A stretch of DNA of 64,000 nt from an uncultured Acetatifactor sp. (GCA_947625475.1 CANQOL010000003.1:1-64000), one strand, 5' to 3'; counted from the first letter of the stretch, positions 7,870 through 16,965 are shown. Numbers and translations are program-made. Notes: generated from the sequence alone by a model not told the origin.

Positions 7870-9630
7870 TCAGGCTCCTTTCCCGGGCAGGATTTCGGAG
7901 GGGATCTCACCGTACTGGCTGCGGAAGGTGCTGGCGTAATACCCTCCCTGGGCCACCAGGGAGCTGTGAGTGCCCTGCTCGATGATGCGCCCGCCGTCCA
8001 TGACCAGGATCAGGTCCGCGTCCTTGATGGAGGAGATCCGGTAGGCGATGATGAACTTGGTGCAGTCCTTTTCGATGGTCTTCAACTGCTTTTGTATGTA
8101 GCTCTCCGTCTCCATGTCCACGGCGGAGGTGGTGTCGTCCAAAATCAGGATGGCCGGATCCTTGAGCAGGGCCCTGGCCAGGGAGATGCGCTGCTTCTGG
8201 CCGCCGGAGAGGCCCACGCCCCGCTCGCCTACGATGGTATCGTACCCGTCCGGCATGGCCATGATAAAGTGGTTGGCGTCCGCCATGATGGCGGCCCGCT
8301 TCACATCCTCAAAGCTGCAGTTGGGCCGGCCGTAGGCGATGTTGCCCTCTATGGTGTCGGAGAAGAGGAACACGTCCTGCATGGCCATGCCGATGTTGTC
8401 CCGCAGATTGTACAGATCGTGCCGGCGCACATCCTGGCCGTCCACCAACACCTGGCCGGAGGTGACGTCATAGAACCGGCACAGAAGGTTCATCAGGGTG
8501 GACTTGCCGGAGCCGGTGGAGCCGATGATGCCCACCGTCTGGCCGGCCTTTACCGTAAAGCTCACGTCCATGACAATATCCTCGTCGTCCGCCCGGTAGG
8601 ACACGTTCCGAAACTCCACGTCCCCCTTCAGATGGGTTTTGATGCCCCCGGTGCGGGGTGTGCGCACGTGGGGTTCCTCGCTGTAGGTGGTGTAGATCTT
8701 TTCCACGGAGGTGATAAAGTTCTGGATATCGTTCACCCACCAGCCCGCCATGCGCAGGGGATTGTTGAGCATCCACAGATATCCGTTGACCCGCACCAGG
8801 TCTCCTAAGGAGATTTCCCCGGCTACCACCATGTAGCCCCCGTAGAGCATCAGCACGATGGTCAGCATCTGGGCCAGGAGTTCAAAGATGGGGACGAATT
8901 TCATCCAGACCTTGGATGCGGAGATCTGGGCGTCCCGGTATTTGTCGTTCTCCACATTGAACTTCTCAATCTCGTAGTCCTCCTTGGCGTAGGCCTTCAC
9001 CACCCGGTTGCCGCTGACGTTCTCCTGGACGAAGGCGTTCAGGGAGGAGAAGCACTCCCGGTTGCGGCGGAAGGCCGGCCGCACGGCCTTGGCCTGGAAG
9101 ACAGTGGTGGCGGCTGTGAAGGGGAGCACCACCAGCATGCACAGGGCCAGCTTGGTGTTGACGGTAAAGATCATCAGCAGGGCGAACAGGAACATGAGCA
9201 CATTCTGGTACACCACATAGATGGAGAAGGCCACAAAGTAGCGGATGGCGTCCATATCTCCCGTCTGGCGGCTCATGAGATCGCCGGTGCGCTTCTTATT
9301 ATAGAAGGAAAAATCTTCCTCCAGGAGCTTGCGGTACACCTTATCCCGCATGTCGTAGAGGGTCCCCTGGGAGGAGATCTCAAAGATGATCTGGAAGGTA
9401 AAGCGCAGCAGCCCGCTGAGCAGGGTCACCCCCAGCAGGCAGGCGATCAGCTTCGGCAGCAGTCCGTACTGTCCTCCCTGGACCACATCGTCCACAATGA
9501 TGCCGGAAATATAGGGGTTTACCAGGGAGAGCCCTGCCAGGATGGTGGTCAGAAACAGTCCCAGGGCGATGAGCCCTGCGTATTTTTTCAGGAAACCAAG
9601 GAACCACCTCATGGGTGTCATCTTTTTCAT
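7870..9630 (-). CDS. ABC exporter half-transporter, degenerate-site subunit
   Basis: A 586-residue partner of the next gene. Six membrane helices precede an ATPase with Walker A GSTGSGKST and signature LSGGQKQR. Walker B reads LILDDTTSA, with Asp in place of the catalytic Glu, and the H-loop reads IIAYRISS, with Tyr for His. One composite ATP site is therefore expected to be inactive, as in known heterodimeric exporters. The start at 9630 follows GGAGATTGGC. The frame runs 38 codons further upstream through repeat copy B, which is not coding. It is the first gene of a two-gene operon. Confidence 0.9.
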   Translation of the reverse strand: MKKMTPMRWFLGFLKKYAGLIALGLFLTTILAGLSLVNPYISGIIVDDVVQGGQYGLLPKLIACLLGVTLLSGLLRFTFQIIFEISSQGTLYDMRDKVYRKLLEEDFSFYNKKRTGDLMSRQTGDMDAIRYFVAFSIYVVYQNVLMFLFALLMIFTVNTKLALCMLVVLPFTAATTVFQAKAVRPAFRRNRECFSSLNAFVQENVSGNRVVKAYAKEDYEIEKFNVENDKYRDAQISASKVWMKFVPIFELLAQMLTIVLMLYGGYMVVAGEISLGDLVRVNGYLWMLNNPLRMAGWWVNDIQNFITSVEKIYTTYSEEPHVRTPRTGGIKTHLKGDVEFRNVSYRADDEDIVMDVSFTVKAGQTVGIIGSTGSGKSTLMNLLCRFYDVTSGQVLVDGQDVRRHDLYNLRDNIGMAMQDVFLFSDTIEGNIAYGRPNCSFEDVKRAAIMADANHFIMAMPDGYDTIVGERGVGLSGGQKQRISLARALLKDPAILILDDTTSAVDMETESYIQKQLKTIEKDCTKFIIAYRISSIKDADLILVMDGGRIIEQGTHSSLVAQGGYYASTFRSQYGEIPSEILPGKGA

Positions 9631-9702
9631 GCCAATCTCCATTCCGGAGCGCTTTGCGCGACGGGGCGATGAGAATTTGCGGCGCTCCGGCACAAATCCT
9701 TC
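9631..9702 (-). repeat. Dispersed structured repeat, copy B (leader of the ABC operon)
   Basis: This is a shorter copy. On the minus strand ATTTGTGCCGGAGCGCC is followed by GCAAATTCTCATCG, then CCCGTCGCGCAAAGCGCTCCGG, which runs directly into GGAGATTGGC-ATG. The middle hairpin of copies A and C is missing. The 9-nt complementarity CCGGAGCGC with GCGCTCCGG is kept. Confidence 0.8.
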
Positions 9703-9819
9703 ATGGGGCCAAAAGGCCCGCGGATTGGGCGCCCCGGGTATCATTCACCATTTTATCCGTACCGATATAAAAGAAAATGTCATTTCTTGCACCTTAGATG
9801 TGACTTTTTGCAAAAGTGA

Positions 9820-9848
9820 TTTACTTTTCCGGGGAGAAAGTTTACAAT
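9820..9848 (+). promoter_or_regulatory. Promoter of the AraC regulator
   Basis: TTTACT (9820-9825), a 17-bp spacer and TACAAT (9843-9848), 42 bp before the start codon. The divergent ABC operon shares this intergenic region. Confidence 0.6.
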
Positions 9849-9890
9849 GAAGGTGACGGTTAATCAGGCGGCGCAGCGAAAGGACATCCC

Positions 9891-10727
9891 ATGGACCAAC
9901 AAATGATAGAGAACCTGAACCCAACCTTTCTCTTCACCTGGAAGGGGACCAGATACCGGGAGGAGAAAAAGTATCACAGCCACGACTATCCGGAGCTGGC
10001 CTATGTGCTCTCCGGCCAGGGGAGATATCGGATCAACGGCGAGATTTATCCCATACGGGAGGGAGATCTGCTGATCCTGAACCCCGGCACCATGCACCAG
10101 GCCCTGGCGGGGGATGGGGATCAGCCGGCCACGGAGTTTTTTATCGGTTTCTCCGACGTCCAGTTTCACGCCCTGGAGCCCAACTGTGTGCCGCTGCCGG
10201 AGGGAAGGATGATCCTGCACACCGCAGGGGAGCTCAAGCAGCGGCTTTTCAGGATCTGTTCCTCCATGGACGCGGAGAAGTCCGCCATGCGGGAGGGCAG
10301 ATACTTTATGCTGAAGGCGTATCTGATGCAGATTTTGGTGCTCATCCTGCGGGAGACGGTCCAGCCTGTGGCCCGCAGGGAGGGACAGTCCTTTGAGTCC
10401 GTGAACCGCCAGTATGTGGTGGAGCAGATCGTCAGCTACTTTGAGGATCACTATAGCGAGAAGATCTCCCTGGATTCCATTGCCGGCAATATGTACCTGA
10501 GCCCCTTTTATATCTCCCGGATTTTCAAGAGTGAAACGGGGGATACCCCCATCCATCATCTGATCAAGATCCGCCTGGAGAAGGCCAGGGAGATTCTGGA
10601 GAGCGACAGGAGCCTGAGCGTTCAGCAGGTGGCGGCGGCGGTGGGCTACGAGGACGCCTATCACTTCAGCAAGCTCTTCAAAAAGCACTATGGGCTTTCC
10701 CCCTCCCAGGTGCGCGCCGCAAGGTGA
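9891..10727 (+). CDS. AraC family transcriptional regulator with cupin domain
   Basis: A 278-residue regulator. An N-terminal cupin (about 15-95) holds KKYHSHDYPELAYV and GDLLILNPGTMH. A C-terminal AraC double helix-turn-helix (about 178-278) contains SLDSIAGNMYLSPFYISRIFK and the second-motif signature ending YHFSKLFKKHYGLSPSQ. Proteins of this build sense small sugars or related ligands. It is divergent from the ABC exporter operon (gap 260 bp) and may control it or the genes downstream; that is inference. The start has AAAGGA 8 nt upstream. Confidence 0.9.
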   Translation: MDQQMIENLNPTFLFTWKGTRYREEKKYHSHDYPELAYVLSGQGRYRINGEIYPIREGDLLILNPGTMHQALAGDGDQPATEFFIGFSDVQFHALEPNCVPLPEGRMILHTAGELKQRLFRICSSMDAEKSAMREGRYFMLKAYLMQILVLILRETVQPVARREGQSFESVNRQYVVEQIVSYFEDHYSEKISLDSIAGNMYLSPFYISRIFKSETGDTPIHHLIKIRLEKAREILESDRSLSVQQVAAAVGYEDAYHFSKLFKKHYGLSPSQVRAAR

Positions 10728-10755
10728 GGCTTTTCTTGTTTTTTTACACAATCCG

Positions 10756-10784
10756 TTGGCAGGGAAGACAGAATTTGCTACAAT
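10756..10784 (+). promoter_or_regulatory. Promoter of the peptidase-like gene
   Basis: TTGGCA (10756-10761), a 17-bp spacer and TACAAT (10779-10784), 42 bp before the ATG at 10827. Confidence 0.7.
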
Positions 10785-10826
10785 AAGGACAGGTATCAAA
10801 AACATAAAAAAGGAATGGAGAGTACT

Positions 10827-11495
10827 ATGAGATATTTTTTTGAATCCACGGTGGAAAAGGGAGAGAGCGGCTATGTGATCCGCATTCCCTTCAACATTTG
10901 GGAGGTATGCCGCCAGAGGGATGTGATCCTAGCGGACCTGGTGCTGGACAACACGATCATCGACTGCGAGCTGCAGCCCCTGGAGAAGGGAAAATATGAG
11001 ATCCATTTGAGCAGCGACGCCCCGGTGCAGGTGGAGCTGGGAGAGCCCCACAAGATCCTGCTCCATGTGAACGGAAGCCTGATCAAGATGGACCAGAACA
11101 GCCCCTACAGCTTTGAGAACCCCGTGCGGAAAATCGACAGCATGCAGGTGATCCGGCAGCCCCAGGACGGCCTGTGCGGGCAGGCATGTGTGGCCATGCT
11201 GGCGGGGGTGACCATAGCCGAGGTGATCAGCGTCATGGACTGCCGGGAGTGGCAGGCCACCATGGGAAGGATGATTTCCGCCCTGAATTATTACGGTATT
11301 GACCACCCGGATATCATTGTATATACCGAGGGGAAGCCCGCCGTGCTGCCCAAGTGCTGCATTATGATGGAGAAGATGGGGCGCTACTGCCACTATCTGA
11401 TCCATTACGACGGAAAGTTCTACGACTCCAACCTGGGGGTGCTGGAGGAGTACGATATGAGCAAGCTCCTGGGATATCTGGAGATCAAGTGCTGA
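10827..11495 (+). CDS. DUF1905-like / C39-like cysteine peptidase fusion
   Basis: A 222-residue cytoplasmic protein with two parts. Residues 1-95 resemble the DUF1905 beta-barrel (YFFESTVEKGESGYVIRIPF; dense beta strands). Residues 106-215 look like a papain-fold C39-type peptidase: QPQDGLCGQACVAMLAG puts the likely nucleophile at Cys117 with Gln111/113 for the oxyanion hole, YCHYLIHYDG gives His189, and FYDSNLG the third residue. No signal peptide or export gene is adjacent. ATG 10827 is used because GGAATGGAGAG precedes it; the ATG at 10815 is inside that site. It is monocistronic, with its own promoter and terminator. The substrate is unknown. Confidence 0.65.
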   Translation: MRYFFESTVEKGESGYVIRIPFNIWEVCRQRDVILADLVLDNTIIDCELQPLEKGKYEIHLSSDAPVQVELGEPHKILLHVNGSLIKMDQNSPYSFENPVRKIDSMQVIRQPQDGLCGQACVAMLAGVTIAEVISVMDCREWQATMGRMISALNYYGIDHPDIIVYTEGKPAVLPKCCIMMEKMGRYCHYLIHYDGKFYDSNLGVLEEYDMSKLLGYLEIKC

Positions 11496-11539
11496 GGGAG
11501 GGCCGGAAGGGGCAGCCCGCTCATAAAATAGAAAAGCAG

Positions 11540-11573
11540 GAGGGACCGGCGTCTTGAACCGGTCCTTCTTTTC
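11540..11573 (+). terminator. Rho-independent terminator
   Basis: GAGGGACCGG (11540-11549) pairs with CCGGTCCTTC (11559-11568) over 10 bp with one G-T pair, followed by TTTTCC. Confidence 0.8.
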
Positions 11574-11615
11574 CGGCGATTTTATGAAGATTCGCTTAAT
11601 TCTTTATAAACCGCA

Positions 11616-11644
11616 TTGCATCTTCAGGGGGATGGAAATATAAT
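11616..11644 (+). promoter_or_regulatory. Promoter of the LCP gene
   Basis: TTGCAT (11616-11621), a 17-bp spacer and TATAAT (11639-11644), 32 bp before the start at 11677. Confidence 0.75.
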
Positions 11645-11676
11645 GGAATACCGGGGAAGAAAGGCGGGTTATACCT

Positions 11677-12684
11677 ATGGGGAAACAGAAGAAAAAGAAA
11701 AAACGCCATATTCTGAGGAAGCTTGTGCTGACGGTGCTGCTTTTGACCGCCATTGTCCTCGGAATCTGGTACTATATGATAGAGCATGTCTACAGCAGGG
11801 TAAACTATGAGCAGGCGCAGACCCTGGCTGAGGAACCTCTGGAGGAGGAGGACGGCGTTATCAATATCCTCCTGATCGGAAATGATTCCCGGGAGAACGG
11901 GGAGGACGGCCGGTCAGACGCCATGATCCTTGTGTCAATCAGCAGCAGGACCAAAAAAATCTACCTGACCTCCCTGCTGCGGGATATCTATGTGGATATC
12001 CCGGGACATGAGGGGAACCGGCTCAACGCAGCTTACTCCTTCGGGGGCGCCCCCCTTCTGCTGGAGACCATCGAGAAGAATTTCGACATCCGGGTCAACC
12101 GGTATGTGCAGGTGAACTTCCAGGCATTTGCCAGCCTGATCGACGCGGTGGGCGGGGTGGACCTGGAGCTGACGAATGAGGAAGTCCAGTGGGTGAACGC
12201 CTATCTGGTGGAGTACAATATACTGGAGGATAGGCCCGTGGGGACCGACTATCTGGACGAGACCGCCAGCGGGCTGCTCCATCTGAACGGCCCTCAGGCG
12301 CTGGCCTACACCAGAAACCGCAAGATTGGCACGGACTTTGCCAGAACGGAGCGGCAGCGGAAGGTGCTGCAGGCGGTCATGGATCAGCTGCCCGCCTCCC
12401 TGCTGAAGGATCTGCCCGGGCTGCTGGACGGGATCCTGCCGAATCTGACCATGAACATCAGCAAGTCCGAGCTGTATTCCCTAAGCCTGCAGGCCGCCAG
12501 GATTATCGGCTACGACGTGGTTCAGGCCAGTATTCCTCTGGAGGGGACCTACCAGAACGCGCGCATCCGGGATATGGCGGTGCTGGAGGTGGATTTTGAG
12601 AAGAATAAAGAGTACCTGCGGCAGGTGATCTACGGGGAGGATCCGGATCAGGGCGCGGGGAAGCCTGAAGGGGAGGGACAGTGA
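11677..12684 (+). CDS. LytR-CpsA-Psr (LCP) family cell-wall glycopolymer ligase
   Basis: A 335-residue membrane-anchored enzyme with a very basic N-terminus and one helix (about 13-33), so the domain lies outside. LCP motifs seen are INILLIGNDSR, DGRSDAMILVSI, TSLLRDIYVDIPG, RLNAAYSFGG, the NFQAFASLIDAVGGVD block and ALAYTRNRKIGTDFARTERQR. LCP proteins move undecaprenyl-phosphate-linked polymers onto peptidoglycan. A gene for a hydrolase-like protein follows with a TGATG overlap. Which polymer is attached cannot be told; no teichoic acid genes are near. Confidence 0.9.
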   Translation: MGKQKKKKKRHILRKLVLTVLLLTAIVLGIWYYMIEHVYSRVNYEQAQTLAEEPLEEEDGVINILLIGNDSRENGEDGRSDAMILVSISSRTKKIYLTSLLRDIYVDIPGHEGNRLNAAYSFGGAPLLLETIEKNFDIRVNRYVQVNFQAFASLIDAVGGVDLELTNEEVQWVNAYLVEYNILEDRPVGTDYLDETASGLLHLNGPQALAYTRNRKIGTDFARTERQRKVLQAVMDQLPASLLKDLPGLLDGILPNLTMNISKSELYSLSLQAARIIGYDVVQASIPLEGTYQNARIRDMAVLEVDFEKNKEYLRQVIYGEDPDQGAGKPEGEGQ

Positions 12685-13814
12685 TGGCGGGGACGGTCAT
12701 CGATTATGTGAAGGAGTACGGAAGATACACCCTGGAGCAGGAGCCTATGAACGATGTGGACTCTCTGGTGCTGTGTCAGCTTTCCTATCTGAAATTTGAC
12801 GGCATCGTGCCGGGAGTGAGGGAAAACCGCAGATCGGTCTCTCTCCGGGAGGTGGCGGCCCATCCGGATTATGAGAAGCTTTTCGCGGATGAGCGCTTTG
12901 AGAAGAACAACAGGGCCCTCTTTGAGGCCATGCTTGCCAGCCGCAGATACCGGCAGCTCCGGCTGAACTGTTATATCAATATCGTGGAGGACGAGTGGGA
13001 GACCCAGTTTTCCGCCATCACCTTCCTGCTGGGGGACGGGACGCTGTATATCGCTTACCGGGGAACCGATGAGACCATCATAGGCTGGAAGGAGGATTTC
13101 AACATGGCCTTCCTCTCCCCTGTGCCGGGGCAGTCGTACAGTGTGAAATATCTGAACATGGTTACCGGACGGCTGGAGAATCCCTTCTATATCGGGGGAC
13201 ATTCCAAGGGTGGGAACCTGGCTGTGTTTGCCGCCATGAACTGTGCCCCCTACGTGCAGGAGCGGATCCTGAAGGTGTACAGCATGGACGGGCCCGGCTT
13301 TCGGCCTGAGGTGCTGCGGGAGTGTCACTATGAGAAGGTGGCGGACCGGACTGTAAAGATCCTGCCCCATTCCTCCCTGGTGGGCATGATTTTTGAGAAG
13401 GATATCCCTTACCAGGTGGTGGAGAGCAGGACCTTCGGCCTGGCTCAGCACGATCCCTTTACCTGGCTGATAGAGGATGGACATTTCCGCTATGTGCCGG
13501 ATATCTATGAGAGCCGCAAATTCCTGGACGGCGCCTTAAATGAGTGGATCCTGTCCCTGAACCAGGAGCAGCTCAAAACCTTTGTGGATACGCTCTATCA
13601 TGTGATCTCTGCCTCCCAGGCCCAGACGCTGATTGAGTTTACCGCGGACTGGAGGAAGAGCATGAACGCGGTGGTGGCCGCCCTGAAGGAGGTGGACGGT
13701 CAGACCGCCCAGATGCTCAGGGAGATCATCAAATCCTTTTTTGAGATTGCCAGACTGCGGGCCAGGCAGGAGATCGCGGCAAAGAGAGTCAGGCCAGAGA
13801 CAAAAAATACTTAA
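12684..13814 (+). CDS. DUF2974 (Mbeg1-like) alpha/beta hydrolase
   Basis: A 376-residue cytoplasmic protein. GHSKGGNLA is the nucleophile elbow (G-x-S-x-G) of a lipase-like alpha/beta hydrolase, preceded by LYIAYRGTDETIIGWKEDF, as in the lipase class 3 and DUF2974 families. SMDGPGF and the later LAQHDPFTW could supply the acid and His. The substrate is unknown. ATG 12684 shares its first base with the stop of the LCP gene (translational coupling); GTG 12681 is an alternative start. The 3' end overlaps the convergent amidotransferase gene by 26 bp. Confidence 0.85.
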   Translation: MAGTVIDYVKEYGRYTLEQEPMNDVDSLVLCQLSYLKFDGIVPGVRENRRSVSLREVAAHPDYEKLFADERFEKNNRALFEAMLASRRYRQLRLNCYINIVEDEWETQFSAITFLLGDGTLYIAYRGTDETIIGWKEDFNMAFLSPVPGQSYSVKYLNMVTGRLENPFYIGGHSKGGNLAVFAAMNCAPYVQERILKVYSMDGPGFRPEVLRECHYEKVADRTVKILPHSSLVGMIFEKDIPYQVVESRTFGLAQHDPFTWLIEDGHFRYVPDIYESRKFLDGALNEWILSLNQEQLKTFVDTLYHVISASQAQTLIEFTADWRKSMNAVVAALKEVDGQTAQMLREIIKSFFEIARLRARQEIAAKRVRPETKNT

Positions 13815-14421
13815 GGAGAGACTCCCCGCTGACGGTGGTGCGGGAGGCGTCCAGGCGCTCCGGGTGCCACTGGACGCCTATGATGGGCAGGGTGCGGTGG
13901 CAGAGAGCCTCCACGCTTTGATCCAGGGTACACCACTGGACGGGGATCAAATCCCTGCCGGGACGGCCGATGGACTGATGGTGGGCGCTGTTTACATAGG
14001 CGGCGGCCCCGTAAAGACGGAAGAGAAAGCTGGATGGGGCGATACAGGTGTCGTGGTACTGATCCTGCCCCCTCCAGCGGTGATATTGGGCGGTGGGCAT
14101 ATCCTGCACAACGGTGCCGCCCAGGGCCACGTTGATCAGCTGCATGCCCTTGCAGATGCCCAGGATGGGGAGACCCAGCCCAAGGGCCAGGGAGAAGGCC
14201 TGGAGCTGAAGGATGTCCAGCTCTGTGTCTATGTCCTGGGAGCCGGCGCAGCGTTCGCCGAAGAAGGCGGGGGTGATGTCGCCGCCTCCGGGAAAGAGCA
14301 GGGCGGTGCAGGTGGAAAGGACGGAGGATTCCAGGGTGGCCGTGTGGGGGACGCCGCAGCGTGCGAGGAACTGCTCATAGCGGAGGGTGTCCTTGGGACG
14401 GCCTGCGATACCGATCAGCAT
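13789..14421 (-). CDS. Class I glutamine amidotransferase (peptidase C26) family protein
   Basis: A 210-residue enzyme like gamma-glutamyl-gamma-aminobutyrate hydrolase (PuuD). Motifs are LLFPGGGDITP, the nucleophile elbow LGICKGMQLINV (Cys90), and GVQWHPE with catalytic His and Glu near the C-terminus. Family members hydrolyse gamma-glutamyl bonds of polyamine or amino-acid conjugates. The start at 14421 (MLIGIAGRP) has AAGGAG 11 nt upstream. The open frame runs further upstream but lacks a better site. It is a lone gene, slightly short for the family (240-250), with a compressed N-terminal half. Confidence 0.85.
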   Translation of the reverse strand: MLIGIAGRPKDTLRYEQFLARCGVPHTATLESSVLSTCTALLFPGGGDITPAFFGERCAGSQDIDTELDILQLQAFSLALGLGLPILGICKGMQLINVALGGTVVQDMPTAQYHRWRGQDQYHDTCIAPSSFLFRLYGAAAYVNSAHHQSIGRPGRDLIPVQWCTLDQSVEALCHRTLPIIGVQWHPERLDASRTTVSGESLLKYFLSLA

Positions 14422-14562
14422 GGTTGGAGGGACTCCTTTCTGTGGAACATGGGAGGGGCTTCCTAATACTATATGCGGCGTTTTCCCTTTTGACAGCAAT
14501 CGGATTCAAAAAAGGAGTACAATAAAGACAATATGCGGCGCAGGCCGCGGAAAGAGGCCGGT

Positions 14563-16965
14563 ATGAGCAGATTGTGGTACGAAGCTCCCGCGAAGGAGTG
14601 GGAGGAAGCGCTTCCTCTGGGAAACGGGCGCCTGGGCGCCATGGTGTACGGGGATGTGGAGAACGAGCATATTCAGGTGAACGAGGAGAGCATGTGGTTC
14701 GGGGGGCCCATGAATCGGAATAACCCCAGCATGAGGGAGCAGCTGCCGGAGATCCGCAGGCTGATCTTCGCGGGGGAGATCCGGAGGGCGGAGCACTTGA
14801 TGTGGCTCGCCATGTCCGGGTGCCCCAACGGGATGCACCCCTACCAGACGCTGGGAGATATCACTATTGGCATGCCGCCCGCGGGAGAGGTGGAGGACTA
14901 TTGCAGGGAGCTGGATCTTACCCGGGCCCTGTGCCGGGTGAGTTACCGGGCGCAGGGCGTATCCTGCCTGCGGGAGTGCTTTGTGTCCCATCCGGCGGAC
15001 TGCATGATCCTGCGCTTTCAGGCGGACCGGCCGGGGGCCGTCAGCTTCTGGGCGGGGCTGGAGAGATGGCATTTCTACGAGGGATGCGGAAAAAGCGGGC
15101 CGGATGAGATCTGTCTTTACGGCGATCTGGGCCGGGGCGGCTATGAGTTTGCGGCAAAGCTGCGGGTCAGGATCTTTGGCGGCTCCCTGGAGGTGATCGG
15201 GGAGCGGATTGTGGTGGAGGGGGCGGATCAGGCGATCCTCTATTTCTCCGCAGATACCACTTACCACTACACAAAGGAGGACAAGGAGAGGGCGTACAGA
15301 GAGTACGGGGAGGCAGCCAGGGCCCAGGTGCAGGATGGTGGCCTCTCATCCCTGGAGAAGGAGGAGAGAGTGATGGCCTTCTGCCTTCAGAGAATGCTCC
15401 GGGAGGCCCTGGACAGACGTTTCGCGGCGGTCTGGGAGAAGAGCTGGGAGGAACTCCTGGCCCGGCATGAGGCCGACTACCGGGCGCTCTTTGACAGGGT
15501 TTCCTTTTCGCTGGAGGGGGAGAGGGCCTTTGAGGACCTTTCCACCTGGGAGAGAGTGAAGAGGGCCAAGGAGGAAGGGGCGGATGCGGGCCTGTCCGCC
15601 CTGTACTTTGACTACGGCAGATATCTGCTCATCTCCTGCAGCCGGGAGGGAGGCCTGCCCGCCACCCTGCAGGGGCTCTGGAACAAGGATATGACGCCCC
15701 CCTGGGACTGCAAGTATACGGTCAATATCAACACGGAGATGAACTACTGGCCGGCGGAGTGCTGCGCCCTGCCGGAGTGCCACATGCCTCTCTTTGACCT
15801 GCTGAAGAAGATGGTGCCAAACGGCAGGCGCACCGCCAGGGAGATGTACGGCTGCCGGGGCTTTGTCTGCCACCACAACACGGATATCCACGGGGACACG
15901 GCGCCTCAGGATCTGTGGATCCCGGGCACCTACTGGGTCATGGGAGCGGCCTGGCTGTGCACCCACCTGTGGACCCACTATGAGTACACCGTGGACGGGG
16001 AATTCCTGGCGGAATATTTTCCGGTGATGTGTGAGGCGGCCCTGTTCTTTCTGGACTTTCTGGTGGAGAAGGACGGCTATCTGGTGACCTGTCCCTCCGT
16101 TTCCCCGGAGAACACCTATATTCTGCCCTCGGGGGAGATGGGAGCCAACGGGTATGGGGTCACCATGGACAATCAGATCCTGCGGGATCTGTTTACCCAG
16201 TGCATCCAGGCGGCCCGGATCCTGAAGGAGCAGGGACGTCTGGAGGAAGTCCGGGCAAAGATGAAGGAGGCGGGGATAGAGGATACGGAAGAGTTTATCC
16301 GCCAGGTGGGCAGGGCCAGAGAAAAGCTGATCCCCACCCGGATCAGTGAGCGCGGCACCATCCTGGAGTGGCAGGAGGATTACAGGGAGCTGGAGCCGGG
16401 CCACCGGCATATTTCCCATCTGTACGGCCTGCACCCGTCGGAGCAGATTACCATGGACGGCACCCCCCAGCTTGCGGCTGCCGCCCGGAGGACTCTGGAG
16501 GAGCGCCTGTCCCACGGGGGCGGCCACACCGGCTGGAGCAGGGCCTGGATCATCAACCATTACGCCAAGCTCTGGGACGGGGAGGCGGCATACCGCAACC
16601 TCCTTCAGCTGTTTGCCCAGTCCACCTATCCCAATCTGTTTGACAGGCATCCCCCCTTCCAGATAGACGGCAATTTTGGAGCGGCCGCCGCCATGGCCGA
16701 GATGCTGATCCAGAGCACTCGGGAGAGAGTGGTGCTTCTGCCCGCGCTGCCGGCCGCCTGGCCGGCCGGCCGGATCCGGGGGATTCGGATCAAGGGGGGC
16801 GGGGAAGCGGATCTGTCCTGGCGTGAGGGAAGGCTGGAGCAGTGCGTCATAACAGCCCTTCGGGACCTGGAGATCCGGATCCGCCTGGGGGATAAGAGCA
16901 TTCCCCTGCAGCTGAAGGCCGGGGAGAGCAGACGCCTGACCCCGGCTGATTTCCAGGGCGCCTGA
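14563..16965 (+). CDS. Glycoside hydrolase family 95 (alpha-L-fucosidase/galactosidase)
   Basis: An 800-residue enzyme of full family length: N-terminal beta domain (WYEAPAKEWEEALPLGNGRLGAM), (alpha/alpha)6 barrel and C-terminal beta domain. Residues equivalent to those shown catalytic in Bifidobacterium AfcA are present: NIN (Asn388, Asn390), SPEN (Glu516) and QIDGNFG (Asp702). There is no signal peptide, so it is cytoplasmic and would act on imported oligosaccharides or glycosides. GH95 members cleave alpha-1,2-fucose of mucin/milk glycans, or alpha-L-galactose. ATG 14563 follows AAGAGG. A -10-like TACAAT lies at 14518-14523 without a well spaced -35. No sugar transporter is adjacent. Confidence 0.92.
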   Translation: MSRLWYEAPAKEWEEALPLGNGRLGAMVYGDVENEHIQVNEESMWFGGPMNRNNPSMREQLPEIRRLIFAGEIRRAEHLMWLAMSGCPNGMHPYQTLGDITIGMPPAGEVEDYCRELDLTRALCRVSYRAQGVSCLRECFVSHPADCMILRFQADRPGAVSFWAGLERWHFYEGCGKSGPDEICLYGDLGRGGYEFAAKLRVRIFGGSLEVIGERIVVEGADQAILYFSADTTYHYTKEDKERAYREYGEAARAQVQDGGLSSLEKEERVMAFCLQRMLREALDRRFAAVWEKSWEELLARHEADYRALFDRVSFSLEGERAFEDLSTWERVKRAKEEGADAGLSALYFDYGRYLLISCSREGGLPATLQGLWNKDMTPPWDCKYTVNINTEMNYWPAECCALPECHMPLFDLLKKMVPNGRRTAREMYGCRGFVCHHNTDIHGDTAPQDLWIPGTYWVMGAAWLCTHLWTHYEYTVDGEFLAEYFPVMCEAALFFLDFLVEKDGYLVTCPSVSPENTYILPSGEMGANGYGVTMDNQILRDLFTQCIQAARILKEQGRLEEVRAKMKEAGIEDTEEFIRQVGRAREKLIPTRISERGTILEWQEDYRELEPGHRHISHLYGLHPSEQITMDGTPQLAAAARRTLEERLSHGGGHTGWSRAWIINHYAKLWDGEAAYRNLLQLFAQSTYPNLFDRHPPFQIDGNFGAAAAMAEMLIQSTRERVVLLPALPAAWPAGRIRGIRIKGGGEADLSWREGRLEQCVITALRDLEIRIRLGDKSIPLQLKAGESRRLTPADFQGA

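Noticed and set aside
9631..9744. A 38-codon extension of the ABC exporter frame
   Set aside because: It translates repeat copy B; the real start has GGAG at the right distance (9630).
14490..14523. TTGACA with TACAAT as a promoter for GH95
   Set aside because: The spacer is 22 bp, too long for a standard SigA promoter; only the -10 may be used.
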